The notes under the pieces: model-generated
What the model was told of the DNA's origin: nothing
Database searches by the model: none
Seen by the model: only the letters and a program-made list of their open reading frames with translations
Part shown: positions 14,829 to 20,304 of the stretch, in pieces
How the letters are laid out: each line of letters starts with the position of its first letter
How positions within the stretch are numbered: the stretch's first letter is position 1
Origin: a virus
Virus record (IMG/VR): IMGVR_UViG_3300004369_000197
Location: 1 to 20,304 of that record
Length of the DNA: 20,304 nt
Reading direction: 5' to 3' (one strand)
Made by a program: the position numbers and the translations under genes

Positions 14829-16444
14829 TGCCAAAGGCGGATCCCCAAAAGATTTCAAAAAGACTCAGAGATCAAGCAAAAGATCAAGATCGTCAGAGAG
14901 AACAGTTGTTAGAACAATTGACTATCACTGATGCCATCATCGATGAGTATGATGAATTGATCTTGAAGTTGGACGGATTGAACCCAGAACTTATATCTGA
15001 GATCAATGTAAAGATCAAAGCAGTTGCTGATGCATATAAGGCAAGAATTTCTGCTGGTTGTAGAAACGATCTTGCATGGGTTGCTGTACAAGAAAATAGT
15101 TTATGGACAAGAATTAGCGGGATTTCAGAGAGAGTTACAGTAACAACCTATGAATGTAAGAAGGATCCTGCTCAACGAGTTCAACTTAATAATTATGGTA
15201 TTAAGTATTACAGACACCCAAAAAATAGAGAATATGGTGCGGGTGTAGTTGATGAGATTCAAGATGCAAGTATTGATAAACTATCATCAGTCCTAGTTTT
15301 ATTTGGTGATCTTGCTGGTAGTTATGCTGGTGTTGTTGCAGTGGGAGACTATATTACTGACGATCTGGAAGAACCACAGGTTTGGTCTACTGGAAACTTA
15401 CCTAGAGTTGTTAGTGTGGGGACGGCGGATTACCCAGGAGAGCAGAGCACAGTAAGTGGATTCTGTACTGCTGGTGTGTCCAGACTGTATGGAGATGGTG
15501 TCGTTGGTGTATTATCAGACTTCAACGTAGGTGATTATGTTATCGCTGAGGGATATTTCCCACTGAATACTACTATTACTGGATTTGGAGAAGCTGAATA
15601 CCAACAAGACTTTATTGATGATGTTGGTGTAACAACTACAATCACCACTTCAATTTTCTATGCAGATTTGAGTAATGTTGCCATTGGAGAAACAAACAAC
15701 CATGATTTTACTGTTGGCATTGTTTCCTCATACAATGCACTATTCTTAAGTGCATCTACGGATGTTGGTGCTGCCCGTAGTTCGTTCTTGATTGTCAGAC
15801 CACCAGATGCTGGAGATTTGGACTTTGAGGTAACAAAGAATCCTATTGATCCTGTTGAAATTGGTATTGTTAAAGGAAAGAAAACTGGTAAAGGACACGG
15901 GGTTCAACTAATTAATAATGGTGATCCTGACGTGGTTAAAAACTGGCACTCAGTAAGAGAAGATCCAGAACCACCAGTTGGCGCTGGATATGAAGAGTAT
16001 TGGACAGGAAACTTTGCATGGCCTACATTAGAAACAACAACAATTACTGGTTATGAAATGGAAGGTGGTGATCCTATCTTTTCTTCATTTATTAATTATG
16101 CTACCGAAGGTCAGAGGGTTACAATCAGTGTCGGCACTATCACTCCACAATCAAAGATTGGTACTACTTCAGTAAGTCCAACCAATCCAGGTGGTAGTGG
16201 ATGTGGTGCATTAGATTCGGCAATATCTACTGCAGAATCTCAAATGAATTCAAAGATCGCAGAGAACACTCCAAAGATAAATCATAATCTTGGAGGTACA
16301 CAAGCTCTTAGGAATTTAAGAGATGAAGAGGAAACTCAGGCCTGGGGATATCTACAGGGTATTGCATACATCAACGATAAAAAGAAGAAGCTAAATAATA
16401 GTGCTACAGCAATTAGTGATTTTAATTGGAGTACTATTGAATGA
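14828..16444 (+). CDS. large structural protein with coiled-coil ends, function unknown
   Basis: The 538-aa product has a charged coiled-coil N-terminus (about residues 5-75; KRLRDQAKDQDRQREQLLEQ), a long beta-rich central part with many Gly/Val/Thr residues (about 80-440, for example GVVGVLSDFNVGDYVIAEGY), and a helical C-terminus (about 460-538) with GCGALDSAISTAESQM and EEETQAWGYLQGIA. This layout is that of an elongated virion or baseplate-associated trimer rather than an enzyme. I do not recognise a named family. It overlaps the preceding gene by one base and the following oxygenase by four, and is the last gene of the structural run. Confidence 0.65.
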   Translation: MPKADPQKISKRLRDQAKDQDRQREQLLEQLTITDAIIDEYDELILKLDGLNPELISEINVKIKAVADAYKARISAGCRNDLAWVAVQENSLWTRISGISERVTVTTYECKKDPAQRVQLNNYGIKYYRHPKNREYGAGVVDEIQDASIDKLSSVLVLFGDLAGSYAGVVAVGDYITDDLEEPQVWSTGNLPRVVSVGTADYPGEQSTVSGFCTAGVSRLYGDGVVGVLSDFNVGDYVIAEGYFPLNTTITGFGEAEYQQDFIDDVGVTTTITTSIFYADLSNVAIGETNNHDFTVGIVSSYNALFLSASTDVGAARSSFLIVRPPDAGDLDFEVTKNPIDPVEIGIVKGKKTGKGHGVQLINNGDPDVVKNWHSVREDPEPPVGAGYEEYWTGNFAWPTLETTTITGYEMEGGDPIFSSFINYATEGQRVTISVGTITPQSKIGTTSVSPTNPGGSGCGALDSAISTAESQMNSKIAENTPKINHNLGGTQALRNLRDEEETQAWGYLQGIAYINDKKKKLNNSATAISDFNWSTIE

Positions 16445-17106
16445 TTGAAATTGATGCAAGTAAAGAATCTTTGGACTGGTCAAAGTATGACCTTGCCAAA
16501 GATGAAATCTTTGTTATTGATAATCTATTTCCATGGTGGTTTGTTGAACACCTAGACACAACACTACTTCATGGATTTGGGTGGCAGTATGGACTATGCA
16601 GTAGTCACAAAAAGAACGCAGACGGTACTTCAAACTTTGAGTATGATAAGGGTGCGGATGAAGAGTTTGAAGTTCCTTGTTTCAAACAATCAATTTATCC
16701 ACCAAGATCAGAATCTGCTTCAGATCCCAGTTATGGAATGATCTTCAAAGCAGTTATGTCCACTCTTCCATTTGAAGTAGAATTGGGAGAAATTTTGGTT
16801 AATGGTCAACAATACATCCACAACACTACAGTTCATCAAGACTGTAGTTGTGATAATGGAATTAGTTTCATTTACTATGTCAATAGGAACTGGAAAGATT
16901 CTTGGGGTGGAGCAACTAGAGTACAAACAGAAGATGGTTGGGTAGAAATATTGCCCAAACCAGGAAGAGTGTGCTTATTCAAGGGAAATATCCCACATCA
17001 CGGAATGCCGCCAAATGATAATTATCGTGGTCTTAGAGCAACACTAGTATATAAGACTATGAGAAAGATTCCTTTACCTGCAAATAAAAAAAGCACTATA
17101 TTATGA
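16441..17106 (+). CDS. 2OG-Fe(II) oxygenase (prolyl-hydroxylase-like), 221 aa
   Basis: This is a double-stranded beta-helix dioxygenase that uses Fe(II), O2 and 2-oxoglutarate. Iron ligands are readable: His132-x-Asp134 in TTVHQDCS, the distal His (His186 or His187) in NIPHHGMPP, and an Arg (Arg196 or Arg199 in YRGLRATLVYK) for 2-oxoglutarate. The hydrophobic strands ISFIYYVNRNW and GRVCLFKGN frame the site, and the SWGGATRV loop matches the family. Substrate is unknown; protein side-chain hydroxylation is plausible. It overlaps the previous gene by four bases and the next by four, so it is the first of a run of oxygenases with tiny genes. Such enzymes are very common in cyanophages. Confidence 0.88.
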   Translation: MIEIDASKESLDWSKYDLAKDEIFVIDNLFPWWFVEHLDTTLLHGFGWQYGLCSSHKKNADGTSNFEYDKGADEEFEVPCFKQSIYPPRSESASDPSYGMIFKAVMSTLPFEVELGEILVNGQQYIHNTTVHQDCSCDNGISFIYYVNRNWKDSWGGATRVQTEDGWVEILPKPGRVCLFKGNIPHHGMPPNDNYRGLRATLVYKTMRKIPLPANKKSTIL

Positions 17107-17618
17107 GAAAAGATCTTTTTAGTATTCCCATTTTCGAAGATAAAGTCGATCTAACAGTATTTAAATTTCCAGAAGAAGAACTTGAACCCACCTGGGACTC
17201 TGGAACACCAACAACATTCTCAAAGTCAGTTAAATTATCCGATGAGTCGTTAATACATCTGGGTGAAATAATTACAAGAAATCTTTCGTCATCCAATTTG
17301 ATGGGCAGTAATGCTCGAATAGGACATATGTGGAGAAATACTTATAGTGAAACGGACTATCAAGATGTACATATTCATCCACATTGTCAATGGAGTTTCA
17401 TCATTTACGAAACTATGAAATCCCAAACATCTTTTTTGAATCCATCAATTAAAGATATACAGAACCAACTTGGGACAAATGTGCTTGCCTTTCCTTTGGA
17501 TTACAAACCAAACCTAGGTCCTGGAGATATCATCATATTCCCATCGTTTTTGTTCCATTCTGTTAACAAAGGTAACGGCGGATCATCTATTTCTGGTAAT
17601 ATATACATGGAGTATTGA
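17103..17618 (+). CDS. putative 2OG-Fe(II) oxygenase (2OG-FeII_Oxy_5-like), 171 aa
   Basis: The N-terminus (DLFSIPIFEDKVDL) and two conserved blocks, QDVHIHPHCQWSFIIYE (residues 87-103) and GDIIIFPSFLFHSVNKG (about 141-157), match the PF13759-type oxygenase-like family. Metal-ligand candidates are His90, His92 and the distal His152; Asp88 lies just before the first His. The His-x-His in place of the usual His-x-Asp is a family feature, so enzymatic activity is less certain. It overlaps the previous gene by four bases. A clearly related copy is at 18725-19276, sharing the HIHP...QWSFIIYET text, which points to duplication. Substrate unknown. Confidence 0.78.
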   Translation: MRKDLFSIPIFEDKVDLTVFKFPEEELEPTWDSGTPTTFSKSVKLSDESLIHLGEIITRNLSSSNLMGSNARIGHMWRNTYSETDYQDVHIHPHCQWSFIIYETMKSQTSFLNPSIKDIQNQLGTNVLAFPLDYKPNLGPGDIIIFPSFLFHSVNKGNGGSSISGNIYMEY

Positions 17619-17626
17619 GTAAAGTC

Positions 17627-17971
17627 ATGGGAATGTTCGATACGATATTTTCTTCCTATTCTAAGTTTAGGGGAGAGTATCAAACAAAAGACTTAGATTG
17701 CTTTATGGCAGACTATTGGTTATCCCCTAAGGGGGAGTTATATGAAATTGATTATTCTGGGACTTCAGACTATGTAAATATTCCAGAGGAGGAAAGAACT
17801 ACTCCATGGAATGTATTTCAATTGGTCCCAAACGGGAATCATGGGAAAATAAAGCCAACAGATTACTACAAATATGTTAGAATGTATTCTGGAGATGATG
17901 AAATAACTCTCCATGTTAAAAAAGGAAAAGTCGTAGCGTATCAAAGAAATGACAGAAAAGACTGGGAATGA
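17627..17971 (+). CDS. conserved phage hypothetical protein, 114 aa
   Basis: The product begins MGMFDTIF and contains YQTKDLDCFMADYWLSPKG, a pattern I know from small conserved phage proteins of unknown function, with a mixed alpha/beta composition and a C-terminal ITLHVKKGKVVAYQ strand pair. I chose ATG 17627 because the family typically starts at MGMFD; a TTG at 17615, overlapping the preceding stop, would add four residues (a start with ATG 17633 is also possible). No catalytic motif is seen. It overlaps the next gene by 23 bases. It may be an early or middle gene in the oxygenase/tRNA cluster. Confidence 0.7.
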   Translation: MGMFDTIFSSYSKFRGEYQTKDLDCFMADYWLSPKGELYEIDYSGTSDYVNIPEEERTTPWNVFQLVPNGNHGKIKPTDYYKYVRMYSGDDEITLHVKKGKVVAYQRNDRKDWE

Positions 17972-18143
17972 ACTTTTACTAGATAATTTAGATGTATTTG
18001 GAGCCGCTATTGCTCAACTACAAGATCGACTGAAAAAACTTGAAGCACGAGTGGAAAGTATTAAGGTTAATGTAGACGCCAATACATTTAATATTAATAC
18101 CATGTATGATGAACTCATGATTAAGGAGGAATCCAATGACTAA
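17949..18143 (+). CDS. small coiled-coil protein, 64 aa
   Basis: The product is almost wholly a heptad-like helix: AIAQLQDRLKKLEARVESI (residues 20-38) is a good coiled coil. It is acidic at both ends. The start lies inside the preceding gene (23-base overlap) and the stop overlaps the next start, showing a coupled cluster. The function is unknown; a small oligomerising or adaptor protein is plausible. Confidence 0.6.
   Translation: MTEKTGNELLLDNLDVFGAAIAQLQDRLKKLEARVESIKVNVDANTFNINTMYDELMIKEESND
18123..18130 (+). promoter_or_regulatory. strong Shine-Dalgarno sequence AAGGAGGA
   Basis: This eight-base SD lies five bases upstream of the ATG at 18136. It is much stronger than those of most genes in the window, which mostly rely on start/stop overlap or have no clear SD. 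It supports the reality and start of the 44-aa ORF. Confidence 0.7.
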
Positions 18144-18270
18144 AAGAACTTTTGTAGACAAGAATGGCAATTCTTGGGAGTGGGAAGAGACTCCTGAAGT
18201 CATCAAAGCGATCGAGAAGATGAATGGTACTACTGTACTGCAACCACCGCCACGCAAACCCAGCGATTGA
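18136..18270 (+). CDS. small conserved-looking cyanophage protein, 44 aa
   Basis: The ORF starts eight bases inside the previous gene (17949-18143). Its product reads MTKRTFVDKNGNSWEWEETP and ends in PPPRKPSD. The Trp-rich GNSWEWEE stretch is familiar from tiny cyanophage proteins. A strong SD precedes the ATG. The end of the ORF (from 18267) overlaps the -35 box of the downstream sigma70 promoter, so the coding sequence and the promoter share bases. No function can be assigned. Confidence 0.6.
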   Translation: MTKRTFVDKNGNSWEWEETPEVIKAIEKMNGTTVLQPPPRKPSD

Positions 18271-18295
18271 CAAGGAAGGGTCCATGCCCTATAAT
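18267..18295 (+). promoter_or_regulatory. perfect-consensus sigma70 promoter (TTGACA, 17 bp, TATAAT)
   Basis: TTGACA lies at 18267-18272 and TATAAT at 18290-18295 with the ideal 17-base spacer. Transcription would start at about 18302, 16 bases before the ATG of the 50-aa gene, and run on into tRNA-Ile, tRNA-Met and tRNA-Leu. Such boxes are expected of early promoters read by the host RNA polymerase. The -35 box overlaps the last codons of the preceding ORF. Confidence 0.85.
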
Positions 18296-18317
18296 AGGTG
18301 GGTAATCAATTGAAGAC

Positions 18318-18470
18318 ATGAAGTTTCGGGTTACCTACCAAAGACCAAAGAAAAAAGGACAATCCATTCAAAACGCAGTTTTCTATGATCTTGAAGATGC
18401 AATTCGCTGGGAAAAACATGTTCAATCTATCGGGTGTACGAATACAGAAGTCATTCCTGTGATGAATTGA
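18318..18470 (+). CDS. small protein, 50 aa, first gene behind the early promoter
   Basis: This ORF begins 16 bases after the predicted transcription start of the consensus promoter and ends six bases before tRNA-Ile. It encodes MKFRVTYQRPKKKGQSI, a basic N-terminus, then YDLEDAIRWEKHV and ends in EVIPVMN. The pattern (short beta strand, helix with the DLEDAIRWE motif, strand) looks like a compact alpha/beta mini-protein common in cyanophages. No SD is obvious (GAAGAC precedes the ATG). Function unknown. Confidence 0.65.
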   Translation: MKFRVTYQRPKKKGQSIQNAVFYDLEDAIRWEKHVQSIGCTNTEVIPVMN

Positions 18471-18476
18471 CTTCTG

Positions 18477-18546
18477 GGACTGTCGCCTAATGGTTAAGGC
18501 CCTCTGCTTATAACGGAGTGAATCGGGTTCAATTCCCGACAGTCCT
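18477..18546 (+). tRNA. tRNA-Ile(UAU)
   Basis: Acceptor stem GGACTGT (18477-18483) pairs with ACAGTCC (18539-18545). The anticodon stem CTCTG/CGGAG encloses loop CTTATAA with anticodon UAU, which reads AUA. The T arm is TCGGG-TTCAATT-CCCGA. D arm GCC...GGC. CCA is not encoded. It is an unusual isoacceptor because many bacteria decode AUA with a modified CAU tRNA. Confidence 0.88.
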
Positions 18547-18549
18547 ATC

Positions 18550-18622
18550 GCTCCTTTAGCAATCTGGTGAATGCAGCGAACTCATAATTCGCCTGAGGCG
18601 TGTTCGATCCACGCAAGGAGCA
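18550..18622 (+). tRNA. tRNA-Met(CAU)
   Basis: Acceptor GCTCCTT/AAGGAGC, anticodon stem GCGAA/TTCGC with loop CTCATAA (anticodon CAU), T arm GCGTG-TTCGATC-CACGC. G1-C72 is a normal pair, so it is not a formyl-methionine initiator of the mismatched type. A lysidine-type Ile tRNA is possible but less needed because a UAU tRNA is encoded next to it. Confidence 0.85.
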
Positions 18623-18626
18623 CCTC

Positions 18627-18710
18627 GGGACGGTGGTGGAATTGGTATACACAACAGACTTAAAATCTGTCGGGCGTTAGCCCTTGAGGGTTCAAGTCCC
18701 TCTCGTCCTA
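18627..18710 (+). tRNA. tRNA-Leu(UAA)
   Basis: Class II tRNA with a long variable arm (CGGGC-GTTA-GCCC). Anticodon stem ACAGA/TCTGT encloses CTTAAAA, anticodon UAA, reading UUA. T arm GAGGG-TTCAAGT-CCCTC. The acceptor GGGACGG/TCGTCCT has G-U pairs at both ends. No CCA encoded. Confidence 0.88.
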
Positions 18711-18724
18711 TCACAAAAAAAATC

Positions 18725-19276
18725 ATGAAAAATCAAGTTGATTTATTTTCAGTTCCTTTCTTTATTGATGACGTTGATCTGGAAAAGATTCAATTAATTG
18801 ATGAGGAACAGAGACCAACCTTTCGTAGTGGATTGAAAACTAGCATACGTTGCAATAGACAGATCAGTTCCGATACAATTGCATATCTTTCTGAAATTGT
18901 TTCACGAAATATTGATACATTAGGAATTAGATATGGTAGTGCTGTAATTGGAGAACTTTGGAGGAATACCTACACAAAATCCGATTTTCAAGATCCACAC
19001 ATTCATCCATTTTCACAATGGAGTTTTATTATTTACGAAACAGTAAATCAATCAAAAACTGTATTTTTAAATCCATACAGGTTTCGTGTTCAGACACAGA
19101 TGTCTATGTATGATGATTACTTTCGTGAGGACTGGGTGCCACAACTAAAACCAGGACAAATCATCATTTTTCCCTCCTTTATAGAACATTATGTTCTCAC
19201 TGGTAATGAAGGATCAACGGTTGCCGGCAACGTATTTCTAAGTCCCATAAATATTGACGATCAGGATCAGTCCTGA
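18725..19276 (+). CDS. putative 2OG-Fe(II) oxygenase, paralogue of the gene at 17103
   Basis: The 183-aa product shares with the 17103 gene the N-terminal DLFSVPFFIDDVDLE, the ELWRNTYTKSDFQD block, the QWSFIIYET block and GQIIIFPSF, so they are clear paralogues. Ligand candidates are His92, His94 and the distal His155 in FIEHYVLTG; Asp90 stands two before His92. The HIHP arrangement is the same as in the other copy. It lies between tRNA-Leu and tRNA-Thr, and the -35 box of the following promoter is in its last codons. A poly-A stretch precedes the ATG and no SD is clear. Substrate unknown. Confidence 0.78.
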   Translation: MKNQVDLFSVPFFIDDVDLEKIQLIDEEQRPTFRSGLKTSIRCNRQISSDTIAYLSEIVSRNIDTLGIRYGSAVIGELWRNTYTKSDFQDPHIHPFSQWSFIIYETVNQSKTVFLNPYRFRVQTQMSMYDDYFREDWVPQLKPGQIIIFPSFIEHYVLTGNEGSTVAGNVFLSPINIDDQDQS

Positions 19277-19282
19277 TATAAT
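19254..19282 (+). promoter_or_regulatory. near-consensus sigma70 promoter (TTGACG, 17 bp, TATAAT)
   Basis: TTGACG at 19254-19259 and TATAAT at 19277-19282 are 17 bases apart; one base differs from the perfect consensus. Transcription would start at about 19289, three bases before tRNA-Thr, and would continue into the tmRNA. The -35 box lies inside the coding end of the preceding oxygenase gene. This fits host-polymerase early expression of the RNA cluster. Confidence 0.8.
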
Positions 19283-19291
19283 ATATTCTCT

Positions 19292-19365
19292 GCCTCCGTA
19301 GCTCAGCTGGATAGAGCAACGGTTTTGTAAACCGTAGGTCGTCGGTTCAAGTCCGACCGTGGGCT
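19292..19365 (+). tRNA. tRNA-Thr(UGU)
   Basis: Anticodon stem ACGGT/ACCGT encloses loop TTTGTAA, anticodon UGU, reading ACA. T arm GTCGG-TTCAAGT-CCGAC. The acceptor GCCTCCG pairs with CGTGGGC except for a C5:U68 mismatch next to a U4:G69 wobble. The discriminator is T and no CCA is encoded. The rest of the tRNA is canonical. Confidence 0.85.
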
Positions 19366-19381
19366 TTCCCCTTCTGGGGAA
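19366..19381 (+). other. perfect hairpin between tRNA-Thr and the tmRNA acceptor segment
   Basis: TTCCCC-TTCT-GGGGAA forms a six-base-pair stem with a four-base loop, directly following the tRNA-Thr discriminator. There is no U-tract behind it, so it is not a typical terminator. It may mark RNA processing or belong to the 5' end of the tmRNA acceptor piece. Confidence 0.5.
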
Positions 19382-19660
19382 TAGGTGGTTCCACCGATAT
19401 TTCGGACAGGGGTTCGACTCCCCTTATCTCCACTTCACGGGGATACAATGGTTTCGACGGGGTGTTAGGAGGATCACTGAAACCTGCTTGGATAAGCAAC
19501 AAATAGATGCCAAAAACATCGCTCCTGCGAACAAGATTGTTCGCTTCTCCCGTCAAGCAGCCCCTGTTGCTGCCTGACCCATATACGGAGATCGGGGTTA
19601 AGTTAGCCTTGTTACCCAAATAACTCTTTGAGGGTGAAATGCCCTCTACATAAAGTATAT
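19382..19660 (+). ncRNA. ssrA: circularly permuted (two-piece type) tmRNA
   Basis: The tRNA-like 3' half comes first: ATTTCGGACAGGGGTTCGACT text with T arm AGGGG-TTCGACT-CCCCT (19408-19424) and acceptor strand TATCTCC (19425-19431) plus discriminator A. Only six bases later the 5' half begins, GGGGATACAATGGTTTCGACGG (19439 onward), the hallmark tmRNA start. GGGGATA pairs with TATCTCC over seven bases and includes a G3-U70 pair, the alanine identity element. The tag ORF (19527-19577) follows. This order is the one described for the two-piece tmRNA of alpha-cyanobacteria. The outer ends are approximate: the hairpin at 19366-19381 could belong to the acceptor piece, and the coding piece may end near 19646-19660, after the hairpin GAGGG/CCCTC. 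Confidence 0.85.
19527..19577 (+). other. tmRNA proteolysis tag reading frame
   Basis: The resume codon is likely GCG, and the frame encodes ANKIVRFSRQAAPVAA then TGA. The C-terminal AAPVAA is like cyanobacterial tags, whose hydrophobic end marks proteins for ClpXP-type proteolysis. The frame could be read further upstream as a longer ORF, but that is a by-product of the RNA gene. Confidence 0.8.
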
Positions 19661-19670
19661 CTACGGGTAA

Positions 19671-19847
19671 ATGAAAATTAATCTTTGGTATTGCGAACAT
19701 CTAAAAACATGGAGGTGGACTCTTACAGATGATCATAGACCTATTGTGAGACAAGAATCTGGATCACAACCGTTCTTACGTGATGCTATGAATGATGTTG
19801 CAAATACAGTAGAATATATGATGGATTGTATCCAGAGACATGATTAA
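19671..19847 (+). CDS. small protein, 58 aa, function unknown
   Basis: An ORF that lies between the tmRNA and tRNA-Ala, starting MKINLWYCEHLKTWRWTLTD and ending YMMDCIQRHD, with one base before the tRNA. The Trp-rich CEHLKTWRWTLTDDHRP start and the LRDAMNDVANTVEYMM helix resemble small conserved cyanophage proteins seen near tRNAs. No signal peptide or membrane segment. Its ATG is close to the 3' end of the tmRNA, so transcription may be shared. Function unknown. Confidence 0.6.
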   Translation: MKINLWYCEHLKTWRWTLTDDHRPIVRQESGSQPFLRDAMNDVANTVEYMMDCIQRHD

Positions 19848-19848
19848 C

Positions 19849-19921
19849 GGGGAATTAGCTCAGTTGGTAGAGCGCCTGCTTTGCAAGCAGGATGTCAGGA
19901 GTTCGAGTCTCCTATTCTCCA
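19849..19921 (+). tRNA. tRNA-Ala(UGC)
   Basis: Acceptor GGGGAAT/ATTCTCC with the G3-U70 pair required by alanyl-tRNA synthetase; anticodon stem CCTGC/GCAGG with loop TTTGCAA, anticodon UGC (reads GCA). T arm AGGAG-TTCGAGT-CTCCT. No CCA encoded. Its acceptor stem resembles that of the tmRNA, with which it shares the first five base pairs. Confidence 0.9.
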
Positions 19922-19938
19922 TATCAAAGTAGAATAAT

Positions 19939-20304
19939 ATGTTTGAACTAAATCCAGATCTAGAAATTACAGTAATACGTGATATTGGTCCAAGCAAAGT
20001 AACTGCTATAACAATAGAAAATTTCTATTTGGATCCATATGAGGTTCGTAGATACGTAGATAATGCAAGGCAAGATTTGGAAAATATACAATCCGTCCAC
20101 CATTATGGAGATAGATTGTATGTACCTACAAAAGAAATATCTAAGAATGTAAAGCCATTATTTGATACCCTATGTCTAGATCAAACCATATGGCCTTATA
20201 AAATAATTGATAATGAAGTGTATGAAAAAAACTGGGAAGAATTAGGACTTATTGTAAATTTAAATAGTGAGGAAAATATTCTTAAAAATCCTCTAGGTAT
20301 AATT
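19939..20304 (+). CDS. N-terminal part of a protein, perhaps a 2OG-Fe(II) oxygenase-like (DUF6445-type); truncated by window end
   Basis: The frame is open from ATG 19939 to the end of the window (122 codons). The start MFELNPDLEITVIRDIG followed by TAITIENFYLDPYEVRRYV (about residues 22-40) resembles the opening of DUF6445-like oxygenase proteins, where a strand and helix with DPxxVR precede the beta-helix core, whose metal ligands would lie beyond the window. This match is weak. Other options are a phage structural or hypothetical protein. No SD is clear; the gene starts 18 bases after tRNA-Ala. Confidence 0.55.
   Translation, partial: MFELNPDLEITVIRDIGPSKVTAITIENFYLDPYEVRRYVDNARQDLENIQSVHHYGDRLYVPTKEISKNVKPLFDTLCLDQTIWPYKIIDNEVYEKNWEELGLIVNLNSEENILKNPLGII

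Noticed and set aside
19366-19381. Hairpin as a rho-independent terminator
   Set aside because: No U-tract follows, and the tmRNA starts directly after it.
19359-19577. 72-aa plus-strand ORF through the tmRNA
   Set aside because: It reads through the tRNA-Thr end and both tmRNA halves; only its last 16 codons are meaningful, as the tag frame.
19347-19700. 117-aa minus-strand ORF opposite the tmRNA
   Set aside because: Structured RNA lacks stops by chance; the protein has no recognisable pattern and lies antisense to the tmRNA.
1-20304. CRISPR arrays, insertion sequences or integrase/attachment sites
   Set aside because: No regularly spaced repeats, transposase motifs or integrase genes are visible; the tRNAs are complete and intergenic without duplicated ends.

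Overview
This window reads as part of the genome of a T4-like marine cyanophage (cyanomyovirus), probably infecting alpha-cyanobacteria such as marine Synechococcus or Prochlorococcus. The evidence is an AT-rich sequence packed with baseplate and tail genes of T4 type (gp53, gp48, gp4, gp54, gp26, gp27-like, gp5-like), a CP12-like Calvin-cycle regulator, several 2OG-Fe(II) oxygenases typical of these phages, a tRNA cluster, and a tmRNA whose circularly permuted layout and tag are those of alpha-cyanobacteria.

Layout. Positions 1-544 hold the end of one gene and two tiny plus-strand genes. Positions 541-3796 are a minus-strand block: gp53, gp48, an unrecognised 164-aa protein and gp4. A very short divergent gap near 3797-3827 leads into a long plus-strand late operon (3828-16444): gp54, gp26-like, a 62-aa ORF, a protein with a lysozyme-like domain, a protein with M23 peptidase and SGNH-like segments, a gp27-like hub protein, CP12-like, a gp5-like OB-fold hub protein, a separate beta-helical needle-like protein and two further structural proteins. 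From 16441 the character changes to 2OG-Fe(II) oxygenases, tiny unknown genes, two near-consensus sigma70 promoters, tRNA-Ile/Met/Leu, another oxygenase, tRNA-Thr, tmRNA, a 58-aa protein, tRNA-Ala and the start of a last, truncated gene.

How it works together. The central operon builds the baseplate hub, the tail-tube start and the cell-puncturing device. The gp5-like protein has no recognisable lysozyme domain, and peptidoglycan-cutting activity seems to have moved to two neighbouring genes. The RNA cluster probably adjusts host translation toward A-ending codons and supplies ribosome rescue.

Most notable points: (1) a phage-encoded, circularly permuted (two-piece type) tmRNA; (2) a T TTT TTC slippery heptamer in the correct frame at the end of the gp26-like gene, which would fuse it by -1 frameshifting to the 62-aa ORF, as in lambda G/GT chaperones; (3) SGNH-hydrolase motifs in permuted order (N, H, then S) downstream of an M23 peptidase; (4) a CP12-like gene lying inside the baseplate operon. 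All functional calls come from reading motifs, without database searches.
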